DNA from: Oribacterium sp. UBA4274
Lineage (GTDB): Bacteria > Bacillota > Clostridia > Lachnospirales > Lachnospiraceae
Assembly: GCA_002396005.1 (NCBI GenBank)
Contig: DGVW01000041.1
Location: 1 to 5,280, forward strand
Length of the DNA: 5,280 bases
Direction: 5' to 3'
A model generated the notes under the pieces. That model made no database searches. It was not told the DNA's origin and saw only the letters and a list, made by a program, of their open reading frames with translations. Positions 1-5,280 of the stretch are shown here, one piece after another; within the stretch, counting starts at the first letter, position 1; the number at the start of each line of letters is the position of its first letter. The position numbers and the translations under genes are program-made.

Positions 1-387
1 ACAGACTGCTACTGCCAGTTCCTTTCAAGATTTAAGGGACACTACCTGCTCCACTCACTTCTCTACACAAAGCCTGATCACAATACAATGGATGCCATCT
101 ATTACAACTACATGGATGACTCGATGTCAGGCGGCTGCGTACGTCTTCGTGCTGTAGATTGTGCATGGATCTATAACAACTGTGCAAACGGAACAACTGT
201 TACTATCTACAATGATAAATGGGACAAGGGACCTATTGAGAAGGATGCTATCCAGCAGGCTATTCCAAGAGATCAGACCTACGACCCTACAGATCCTGTA
301 GTTACAGCAGCTCAGGATGCCGCTGCCAAGGCTGCTGCCGAAGCCGCTGAGGCTGCCGCTGCAACAGGCGAGGGCGAGCCACAGTAA
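1..387 (+). CDS. L,D-transpeptidase (YkuD domain), C-terminal part, 5' end outside window
   Basis: The open frame runs in from the left edge without a stop and ends at TAA 385-387, so only the last 128 residues are visible. An internal ATG at 88 is not the start, because the conserved domain lies on both sides of it. The visible part carries the YkuD catalytic core: HSLLY (visible residues 18-22, the conserved His), then SGGCVRL (43-49) with the presumed nucleophile Cys46 and Arg48, then DCAWIYNNC and GTTVTIY (to about 70), the usual end of the fold. Enzymes of this family form 3-3 cross-links in peptidoglycan outside the membrane. The usual SHGC motif reads SGGC here, so the His two residues before the Cys is missing. 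A linker with DPTDP (about 97-101) leads to an Ala/Glu/Lys-rich tail (about 104-121) ending GEGEPQ. The N-terminal membrane anchor expected in this family is not in view. Family call is firm; activity is inferred. Confidence 0.85.
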   Translation, partial: TDCYCQFLSRFKGHYLLHSLLYTKPDHNTMDAIYYNYMDDSMSGGCVRLRAVDCAWIYNNCANGTTVTIYNDKWDKGPIEKDAIQQAIPRDQTYDPTDPVVTAAQDAAAKAAAEAAEAAAATGEGEPQ

Positions 388-414
388 AATATCAATAAGA
401 CTTTATATTTTTTC

Positions 415-444
415 ATCCCCGGAGCTTATGCTTCGGGGATTTTT
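415..444 (+). terminator. Intrinsic terminator after the L,D-transpeptidase gene
   Basis: The arms ATCCCCGGAGC (415-425) and GCTTCGGGGAT (430-440) pair over 11 bp with one G-U wobble (422/433) around a TTAT loop. A run of T continues from the stem to 444. It lies 28 bp after the TAA at 385-387. It should end the transpeptidase transcript and so separate it from the glycosyltransferase gene downstream. Confidence 0.9.
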
Positions 445-486
445 CAATATCAAAGAGTTATCACTTTATATGATGCCTCGTAATCT

Positions 487-510
487 TTATGATATAATCT
501 TGAATCATAA
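487..510. repeat. Inverted repeat flanking the -10 box, possible operator
   Basis: TTATGAT (487-493) and ATCATAA (504-510) are perfect 7-bp inverted repeats separated by 10 bp. They bracket the -10 element and the predicted start of transcription. TCATAAG (505-511) is followed directly by TCATAAA (512-518), a near-perfect tandem repeat. This placement would suit a repressor site, but in such AT-rich DNA a 7-bp dyad can arise by chance. No regulator gene is in the window. Confidence 0.3.
490..498 (+). promoter_or_regulatory. Extended -10 promoter of the plus-strand glycosyltransferase
   Basis: TGATATAAT at 490-498 is an exact extended -10 element (TGn followed by the consensus TATAAT). No good -35 box is seen 16-18 bp upstream, where the sequence is near ATGATG; an extended -10 can compensate for that. 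Transcription would begin near 505, giving a leader of about 35 nt. The AAAGGA ribosome-binding site at 526-531 lies 8 nt before the ATG at 540. The promoter sits just after the upstream terminator, which supports an independent transcript. Confidence 0.65.
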
Positions 511-539
511 GTCATAAATACATATAAAGGATAAATAAA

Positions 540-1691
540 ATGTCTAAACATATAGTTATGAACAACGAAATAAACCAAAAGGCCAAAGCTGCCGCAGCCG
601 GATCTTCCGGGGAAATCAATGCCACAACCTATTTTAAGGAAACCTCCGCTGACGACTCAGCCTATTCCGGTTTCCGGACCGTCATTGTCATCCCAAACTA
701 TAACGGTCTCAGATTCCTGAATGACTGCATGAATGCCATAGACGCTCAGACAGTATCTCATTTCATGACCCTCGTAATCGATAACGGTTCCGGCGAAGAG
801 GATACAAAGTGGCTTAAAACCTGGCAGGAGAAAGATACGGTTCATCGAAAACTGATACTCAACCAGGATAACCTCGGCTTCTCCGGTGCTGTGAATCAGG
901 GCATCCGCTATGCCATGGAACATGGCTTTGAGTTCACCATCCTCCTTAACAATGATACTAAAATACGCCCTGACTTTATCGAAGCTCTTGAAGGACGCAT
1001 GGACCGGGATATACATAAACGTATCTTTGCTCTCTCCAGCAAGATGATCAAAATGCATGACAATTCCATAATGGACGATGCCGGAGATCAATATACTCTC
1101 CTCGGATGGCAGTTCCAGAGGGCTCTGGATGAGTCTTCAGAAGCCCCTAGATGGAATCAGGAAGCAGAGGTCTTTTCAGCCTGTGCAGGAGCCGCTATGT
1201 ACCGCACAGAGGCATTTGCAGAAACAGGGCTCTTCGATCTCTCACACTTTGCCTATCTTGAAGATATCGATGTTTGTTTCAGGGCCCAGCTTTACGGCTA
1301 CAAGGTCTTCTATTGCCCGGATGCTGTAGTAGAACACGTCGGCTCCGGCACAAGCGGATCGAAATACAATGATTTCAAGGTACGCCTCAGCGCCAGGAAC
1401 TCTGTATATCTCCTGTATAAAAACCTGCCGGTATTTATGCTTATATTAAATGCACTGCCCCTTCTCACAGGATACTTCATCAAGGTTCTTTTCTTTTTCC
1501 ATAAGGGTTTCGGAAAGACTTATATTAAAGGTTTGATTGAAGGGTTTGAAAAAGCGCATACACTGAAAACGGCAAAAATAAATGAGGTACCTCCTATGAG
1601 ATACCTCACTATCGAAATAAAACTTATAGCTGCTACTTTTGAGTACGCTTCAAAACTAATGCGCCGATATACTGCAAAGGCTCGCGGTTAA
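540..1691 (+). CDS. Glycosyltransferase family 2 (WbbL/COG1216-like)
   Basis: A 383-residue glycosyltransferase that would transfer a nucleotide-activated sugar to a growing surface glycan at the inner face of the membrane. The GT-A fold starts near residue 46 with VIVIPNYNG (48-56), followed by VIDNGS (79-84), DNLGFSGAVNQG (110-121), the metal/nucleotide-binding LLNNDT (135-140), the acceptor-side CAGAAMYR (215-222) and the likely catalytic EDIDVCFR (241-248), then VVEHVGSGT (263-271). This order is typical of the rhamnosyltransferase-like GT2 group; the donor sugar cannot be read from it. A hydrophobic stretch at about 296-320 may hold the protein to the membrane. The first 45 residues are a polar, Ala-rich extension before the fold. 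The ATG at 540 is chosen for its AAAGGA site at 526-531. The gene has its own promoter. Its last 59 bp overlap the convergent flippase gene, and no plus-strand terminator is visible after it. Confidence 0.9.
   Translation: MSKHIVMNNEINQKAKAAAAGSSGEINATTYFKETSADDSAYSGFRTVIVIPNYNGLRFLNDCMNAIDAQTVSHFMTLVIDNGSGEEDTKWLKTWQEKDTVHRKLILNQDNLGFSGAVNQGIRYAMEHGFEFTILLNNDTKIRPDFIEALEGRMDRDIHKRIFALSSKMIKMHDNSIMDDAGDQYTLLGWQFQRALDESSEAPRWNQEAEVFSACAGAAMYRTEAFAETGLFDLSHFAYLEDIDVCFRAQLYGYKVFYCPDAVVEHVGSGTSGSKYNDFKVRLSARNSVYLLYKNLPVFMLILNALPLLTGYFIKVLFFFHKGFGKTYIKGLIEGFEKAHTLKTAKINEVPPMRYLTIEIKLIAATFEYASKLMRRYTAKARG
1574..1610 (-). terminator. Intrinsic terminator of the minus-strand polysaccharide operon, inside the opposing gene
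   Basis: Read on the minus strand, the arms AGTGAGGTATCTC (1610-1598) and GAGGTACCTCATT (1593-1581) pair over 13 bp with two G-U wobbles (1609/1582 and 1601/1590) around an ATAG loop. TATTTTT (1580-1574) follows at once. The structure begins 22 bp after the flippase stop codon, where an operon terminator is expected. It lies within codons of the plus-strand glycosyltransferase (about residues 346-357). On the plus strand the wobbles become C/A mismatches and no T-run follows, so it should act in one direction only. Confidence 0.8.
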
Positions 1692-3081
1692 ACAACCAGG
1701 ACAGTCCCAGATACAGGATGACGCCTGCTCCCATCTCCATGATCAGAGTGGTGAGTACCGGCAGTCCCAAAAGCTCCACGCTCCAGGCTCCGATCCCCAT
1801 CACAACGGATATAATGAGTGATGGGAACACCTCCATCCACTGACTAAAGGGGCCATATCCAATGAGCCTTCCGTTAGGCCAGGCATTGATTATGGTACAG
1901 ATATACTCATCCACAACCTTCAGAATAAGCATCGGCCATATGCCAAAGGGTAAACTAAGCACCAGGATAACTATCCCGAGTGCTTTTTTTATGATCTCAA
2001 GTTTCAGGAACAGGTCTGACCTTCCCATAGCATTCATCACCTGCAAGTTTATGATGTGAATGGGATAGACCGCATAACTTATGGCAAGAAGCACAAGATA
2101 CGGCGCCGCCACCAGCCACTTATCTGTAAGCAGCAGTAAAACCAGCGGTCTCGACACTGCACAAAGCCCTGCCATCATAGGAAAGATCACAAAAGCGCTG
2201 AGCCTTATGGACCTGCTTGCCATACGGTGAAGCACTTCAGGTTCATCCTGTTCCTTACTGTAAGCTGGCAGCATCACAGACTGAATAGCTGTTGAAAGGT
2301 TTGTTGCTATGATCTTCGGAAACTGCTCTCCTCTGTTGTACGCACCGAGATCCGCACTTGAGTACTTTTTCCCGATTATCAGGCCATAGATATTCTGCCA
2401 TACCGCATCTATGAGCCCTGAGGCAAGTATCTTCCAGCCGAAACTGAAAAGCTGCTTCAATCGACTGGTTTTAAAAAGTATATGCGGGTACCACTTAACT
2501 GTCACGAGCATGACAATCATCAGCGAAAAGTAATATACTATCTGCTGTGCTGCCATGGCCCACACCCCAAAACCTTCCATGGCCAAAACTATGGATATGA
2601 TTCCGGAAATGATAACTGCGATCATAGTGGACTGGAACAGCTGTCTGAATCTGAGATTCCTTGCCACAAATGCTGTCTGTATGGAAACAACTGCTCCCGG
2701 AAAAAGAACTATACCCATGACTCTCACAAGCTGTAGAAGCACCGGAGTCGAATAGTAGGACGCTATAACCGGAGCTGTTGAAAACAGTACAAGATAACAC
2801 AATAGCGCCAACAGCATACTGACCCAGAATACTGAGCTGTAATCCTCTTCTTTTATATCCTTGCCCTGTACAAGCGCCGTAGCAAACCCTGACTGCACAA
2901 AAGTATTGGCAATGGTTATAAATATGGTAATGAGGCTTATGGTTCCATACTCAGTAGGTGTCATGAGTCTCGCAAGCACCAGGGCCACCACAAACTGTAT
3001 CCCCTGGGAACCGCACTGCTCCAGTATCTTCCAGAACAGACCACTGATCACCTTTGCTTTTAAATTATTGTTTTCTGTCAT
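1633..3081 (-). CDS. Polysaccharide flippase, Wzx/PST type (MOP superfamily)
   Basis: A 482-residue membrane protein that would move an undecaprenyl-linked repeat unit from the inner to the outer face of the cytoplasmic membrane. A short polar N-terminus is followed by the family's opening signature, SGLFWKILEQCGSQGIQF (13-30) and LARLMTPTEYG (37-46), then about 12-14 hydrophobic segments, including roughly 47-67, 85-106, 118-140, 152-168, 174-196, 293-315, 323-345, 366-388, 417-437 and 441-463. FGVWAMAAQQ (171-180) is also typical of COG2244 proteins. Length fits the family. The ATG at 3081 is preferred: an in-frame TTG at 3129 would add 16 residues unlike the family and has its AGGA only one base away. 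The chosen ATG lacks a clear ribosome-binding site and lies 17 bp inside the upstream glycosyltransferase gene, suggesting translational coupling. The TAG stop lies within the convergent glycosyltransferase gene. Flippase type is firm; its substrate is unknown. Confidence 0.9.
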   Translation of the reverse strand: MTENNNLKAKVISGLFWKILEQCGSQGIQFVVALVLARLMTPTEYGTISLITIFITIANTFVQSGFATALVQGKDIKEEDYSSVFWVSMLLALLCYLVLFSTAPVIASYYSTPVLLQLVRVMGIVLFPGAVVSIQTAFVARNLRFRQLFQSTMIAVIISGIISIVLAMEGFGVWAMAAQQIVYYFSLMIVMLVTVKWYPHILFKTSRLKQLFSFGWKILASGLIDAVWQNIYGLIIGKKYSSADLGAYNRGEQFPKIIATNLSTAIQSVMLPAYSKEQDEPEVLHRMASRSIRLSAFVIFPMMAGLCAVSRPLVLLLLTDKWLVAAPYLVLLAISYAVYPIHIINLQVMNAMGRSDLFLKLEIIKKALGIVILVLSLPFGIWPMLILKVVDEYICTIINAWPNGRLIGYGPFSQWMEVFPSLIISVVMGIGAWSVELLGLPVLTTLIMEMGAGVILYLGLSWLFNREPLQYIGALVLKRTQK

Positions 3082-4084
3082 TTTTTCTGTTACGAAGCCA
3101 GGAATAAAGCCCCGGCATACGATATTCAAATCCTATAAAAAATCTGTCTCTGAGATTTAACTCCCTATAGAACTCCCGGTTCTCCGGCTTATAAATCTCC
3201 TTGAAATTCCTTGTATTTACATAGGTCAGGAACTCATTTCTGCCTCCGGCATGCATACATTCCTTATGGAATCTGCCTCCGGTTTCCTCATCAAAAGTCC
3301 TGTACATCTTCCAGAGATCCTGTGCAAACTTTTCCTGCTTTTTTACATAATCTCCGGTCATCTGACTCTGAGTCCATGAACCGCTTATGGAAAATCTGTA
3401 AACACTCATAGGTTCATCAAAGTAATAACTGTCCCCTGCCGCGGCAGCCATAAGTTCCAGAGGTCTGTCTCCTACAGGGCAATCCACATAATAATCCGGC
3501 AGTTTTTCAACGATTTCGCGTCTCAGTAGGAAGCTTGCAAAGGGTGAGCCCACTGCCTTATCCACAAGTTCTCCCGGTTTGACCACACAGGACTGTTTAT
3601 AAGGCCTCATGAGTTCTCCATTTACAAGAGAACCATCTTCTGTTACAACCTTGGCCGAGTGAAATGTGAACACACACTCCGGATGCGCTTCCATGTACTC
3701 CACCTGCTTTTTCAGTTTACAAGGATCGCACCAGTAGTCATCTCCATCCGTAAGAGCCACATACTTTCCTACAGCCCTCGGAAAATTGAAGGCTCCGGAA
3801 ATATTGGTGATTCCCTTACTGTACTGGTTTTCTTTACGAAGTATAGGTTTTATGATATCCGGATACCTTTCCTGATAACCTCTGATGATCTCCTGAGCAT
3901 TGTCCGTGGATGCATCATCGTGGATCAGAACCTCAATCTCAAAGTCTCTCTCCTGATTCAGTATGTGGTCAAGACATGTTCCTATATACTTTCCATGATT
4001 GTATGTCACCACACAGACAGAGACCATGATATCACGTCCCTTTACACCTGAAGGAGAAAAGCTCTCCTCATTCATTTCATTCAT
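3065..4084 (-). CDS. Glycosyltransferase family 2 (COG0463-like)
   Basis: A 339-residue GT2 enzyme, presumably adding one sugar to the repeat unit exported by the flippase encoded next to it. Visible motifs are VSVCVVTYNHGKYI (21-34), IHDDASTDN (54-62), GKYVALTDGDDYW (106-118) with the DxD-type metal site, KLKKQVEYME (123-132) and VGDRPLEL (204-211), a conserved segment in this group that probably helps form the active site. The C-terminal 100 residues are mixed charged and aromatic (YSWLRNRKNDRKQ at the end) with no clear membrane segment. The ATG at 4084 is chosen because AAAGGAAA (4098-4091) lies just ahead of it; an in-frame TTG at 4135 would add 17 residues ahead of the fold and is less likely. 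It is 76 bp after the preceding glycosyltransferase and overlaps the flippase start by 17 bp. Donor and acceptor sugars cannot be predicted. Confidence 0.9.
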   Translation of the reverse strand: MNEMNEESFSPSGVKGRDIMVSVCVVTYNHGKYIGTCLDHILNQERDFEIEVLIHDDASTDNAQEIIRGYQERYPDIIKPILRKENQYSKGITNISGAFNFPRAVGKYVALTDGDDYWCDPCKLKKQVEYMEAHPECVFTFHSAKVVTEDGSLVNGELMRPYKQSCVVKPGELVDKAVGSPFASFLLRREIVEKLPDYYVDCPVGDRPLELMAAAAGDSYYFDEPMSVYRFSISGSWTQSQMTGDYVKKQEKFAQDLWKMYRTFDEETGGRFHKECMHAGGRNEFLTYVNTRNFKEIYKPENREFYRELNLRDRFFIGFEYRMPGLYSWLRNRKNDRKQ

Positions 4085-4090
4085 TTTAAT

Positions 4091-4098
4091 TTTCCTTT
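4091..4098 (-). promoter_or_regulatory. Ribosome-binding site that fixes the glycosyltransferase start at 4084
   Basis: On the minus strand AAAGGAAA (4098-4091) places AGG 9 nt before the ATG at 4084-4082. This decides the start against the TTG at 4135, which would lie upstream of this site and place it inside the coding region. Confidence 0.75.
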
Positions 4099-4105
4099 GA
4101 ATTAC

Positions 4106-4135
4106 ATGATACGATATAAATATCAAAAGTACCAA
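4106..4135 (-). promoter_or_regulatory. Possible internal promoter in the operon gap
   Basis: On the minus strand TTGGTA (4135-4130) and TATCAT (4111-4106) are separated by 18 bp and match the -35 and -10 consensus at 4/6 and 5/6 positions. The predicted start near 4099 would give a leader of only about 15 nt, with the ribosome-binding site at its very 5' end, which weakens the case. The gap (4085-4160) is AT-rich and is the only real intergenic space in the minus-strand run. A small hairpin (TGCGT/ACGCA, 4142-4154) without a T-run lies upstream. Confidence 0.25.
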
Positions 4136-4160
4136 ATCACGTGCGTGTTACGCATCATAC

Positions 4161-5132
4161 TTATATAAATAAACACTCTCCTACTGTTCTATGGAACATG
4201 TTGTAAGTGAACCCGCACTCCATGATTGTGAGTATCTTACCGACCCTTGACTTCTTTGGTATGCTCACAAACTTTTCCAGCATCTCCTTCTGCTCAGGAC
4301 TCAATCTATCACCATACATCTCTTTGAAGCACTCAGCCTGCATAAACATCTCACTATAAACTTTCCGCGAATGTTCATCCATCTCAGCCTTACTAAGACC
4401 GTCCTTTCTGCCAATGCCGAAACGTCCCAGTATCTCCATGATGCGGGAGCCCTTCTCTGCTCCCAGTACATTGTTGCCATGCTGCCTGTACATATATAGA
4501 GACTCCGGTATAAATCTGATCTCGCCGAAGGCCGCTGCCACAAGAGCTATCCACTGATCATGCATAACACAATGCTCCGGTACTTTCTCTATTAACCCGG
4601 CAAGAGCACGGTTCATCATAAGTGCTCCTCCGACAACATTGTTCTGCACAAGCAGCTGATTCAAATGCTTCCTCTCAGGTGTCATCTTCTGATATGCCAC
4701 ATAACTACTTGATATAGCATTAAGCTGTTGGTCAACAACCTCCGAATCACAGTGAACCAGCATCGGCTTATCCGCCCCATAGATTGCCTCCAAAGCCTGC
4801 ATCTCCATAACAGTTTTCCGCATTTTGTCGCTGTGCCATACATCATCCTGATCTGACAGCATGATATACTGAGCCTCTCCATACATTTTCTCCGTAATGA
4901 GTTTGAGAAAATGCTTCTCTGCACTTCCGGTAGCCGGATTCTGCTCTATCAGCTTTATCTTTTCAGGATGCTCAGCCATAAGGTCTCTCACTATATCAAG
5001 AGTTCTGTCCCCGGAACCGTCGTCTGAAACGAGAATCTCAAAATCCCTATAATCCTGATCAAGGATAGACTGAATCTGCTCCCTGACATAATCCTCGCCA
5101 TTATAGGTACATAAAAGAACTGTAACCTTCAT
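4161..5132 (-). CDS. Glycosyltransferase family 2, RgpB/rhamnosyltransferase-like
   Basis: A 323-residue GT2 enzyme expected to extend a lipid-linked glycan in the cytoplasm. Motifs in order: VLLCTYNGEDYVREQIQSI (5-23), ILVSDDGSGD (33-42), LSDQDDVWHSDKM (92-104) with the DxD-type metal site, NVVGGALMMNR (165-175), CVMHDQWIAL (188-197) with the likely catalytic region, and YRQHGNNVLG (215-224). The last three together mark the subgroup that contains streptococcal RgpB-type rhamnosyltransferases; rhamnose as donor is only a suggestion from that resemblance. The fold occupies about the first 225 residues, and the rest is a charged helical tail (about 245-323). The start is certain: GGAGAAG (5147-5141) lies 8 nt upstream, and the ATG overlaps the stop of the preceding gene as ATGA (5132-5129), so the two are translationally coupled. 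A 76-bp gap follows before the next glycosyltransferase. Confidence 0.92.
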   Translation of the reverse strand: MKVTVLLCTYNGEDYVREQIQSILDQDYRDFEILVSDDGSGDRTLDIVRDLMAEHPEKIKLIEQNPATGSAEKHFLKLITEKMYGEAQYIMLSDQDDVWHSDKMRKTVMEMQALEAIYGADKPMLVHCDSEVVDQQLNAISSSYVAYQKMTPERKHLNQLLVQNNVVGGALMMNRALAGLIEKVPEHCVMHDQWIALVAAAFGEIRFIPESLYMYRQHGNNVLGAEKGSRIMEILGRFGIGRKDGLSKAEMDEHSRKVYSEMFMQAECFKEMYGDRLSPEQKEMLEKFVSIPKKSRVGKILTIMECGFTYNMFHRTVGECLFI

Positions 5133-5280
5133 GCTTCTCTCTTCTCCATAATCTTACGGATGATACTGTCATCCCCCCAAACCGCCTTACTGTCGTAAGG
5201 TCTGTCCGGAAATGCTCCGTACTTGAGCGCTATATGATAGCCCTTCTCCTTGATAAAATCCTCAACTCTTGTGGCAAGCT
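5129..5280 (-). CDS. C-terminal end of a probable NAD-dependent sugar epimerase/dehydratase, truncated by window edge
   Basis: An open frame enters from the right edge (first full codon 5278-5276) and ends at TGA 5131-5129, giving 49 visible residues. It begins LATRVEDFIKEKG and contains KYGAFPDRPYDSKAVWGDDS (visible 19-38), followed by IIRKIMEKREA at the end. The spacing of a Gly-Ala/Pro-Arg segment, a Trp-Gly-Asp-Asp and a following basic helix recalls the tail of extended short-chain dehydrogenases that remodel nucleotide sugars, in which a substrate-contacting Arg precedes a GDNSKIR-like stretch. The nucleotide-binding N-terminus is outside the window, so the family is a guess from the tail and the neighbourhood. 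That the frame is coding is better supported: its stop overlaps the next start as ATGA, and its last codons contain that gene's ribosome-binding site. Confidence 0.5.
   Translation of the reverse strand, partial: LATRVEDFIKEKGYHIALKYGAFPDRPYDSKAVWGDDSIIRKIMEKREA

Noticed and set aside
88..387. A separate 99-residue protein starting at ATG 88
   Set aside because: The frame is open to the window edge and the conserved catalytic His (HSLLY) lies before position 88, so this ATG is internal.
657..1091. A 144-codon open frame on the minus strand within the plus-strand glycosyltransferase
   Set aside because: It lies fully antisense to conserved GT2 motifs and its translation shows no recognisable domain, so it is a shadow of the real gene.
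2495..2800. A 101-codon minus-strand frame and several plus-strand frames inside the flippase
   Set aside because: All overlap conserved membrane segments of the flippase in other frames, and their products are Ser/Cys/His-rich with no domain.
3659..4051. A 130-codon open frame on the plus strand
   Set aside because: It is antisense to the conserved N-terminal half of the minus-strand glycosyltransferase, and its product shows no family features.
4085..4135. A longer second glycosyltransferase beginning at TTG 4135
   Set aside because: The extension lacks family similarity, and a good AAAGGAAA site sits just before ATG 4084.
4142..4154. Hairpin TGCGT-GTT-ACGCA as a terminator between the two minus-strand glycosyltransferases
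   Set aside because: The stem is only 5 bp with a 3-nt loop and no T-run follows on either strand.
1..5280. CRISPR arrays, tRNA or rRNA genes, insertion sequences, or a novel defence or mobile system
   Set aside because: No regularly spaced repeats, structural RNA features, transposase or integrase motifs, or terminal repeats were seen; coding space is filled by cell-wall and polysaccharide genes.

Overview
The window looks like chromosomal DNA from a Gram-positive, low-to-mid-GC Firmicute, most likely a Lachnospiraceae-type clostridium (Butyrivibrio/Roseburia-like). This rests on the style of the L,D-transpeptidase with its Ala-rich tail, the AAAGGA/GGAG ribosome-binding sites and the AT-rich extended -10 promoter. 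The genus is an inference; nothing in the window fixes it.

Layout. Positions 1-387 (+) hold the 3' end of a YkuD-type L,D-transpeptidase (peptidoglycan cross-linking), closed by a clear intrinsic terminator at 415-444. A strong extended -10 promoter (490-498) then drives a single GT2 glycosyltransferase (540-1691, +). The rest of the window is a minus-strand run, read from right to left: the last 49 codons of a probable sugar-nucleotide epimerase/dehydratase (5129-5280), a GT2 glycosyltransferase (4161-5132) joined to it by an ATGA overlap, a second GT2 glycosyltransferase (3065-4084) after a 76-bp gap, and a Wzx-type polysaccharide flippase (1633-3081) that overlaps its upstream neighbour by 17 bp.

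How the genes fit together. This is the edge of a surface-polysaccharide cluster. The epimerase-like enzyme would supply an activated sugar, the two minus-strand glycosyltransferases would extend a lipid-linked repeat unit on the cytoplasmic face, and the flippase would move the unit across the membrane. The plus-strand glycosyltransferase converges on this operon and may add to the same or a related glycan. The L,D-transpeptidase acts on the wall to which such glycans are often attached, but a functional link is not shown.

The most unusual point is the convergent junction. The last 59 bp of the plus-strand glycosyltransferase gene are also the last 59 bp of the flippase gene. A 13-bp intrinsic terminator for the minus-strand operon (1574-1610) lies wholly inside the coding region of the opposing glycosyltransferase. 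I found no sign of a novel defence, mobile or RNA system; apart from this junction the window is ordinary polysaccharide-locus DNA.
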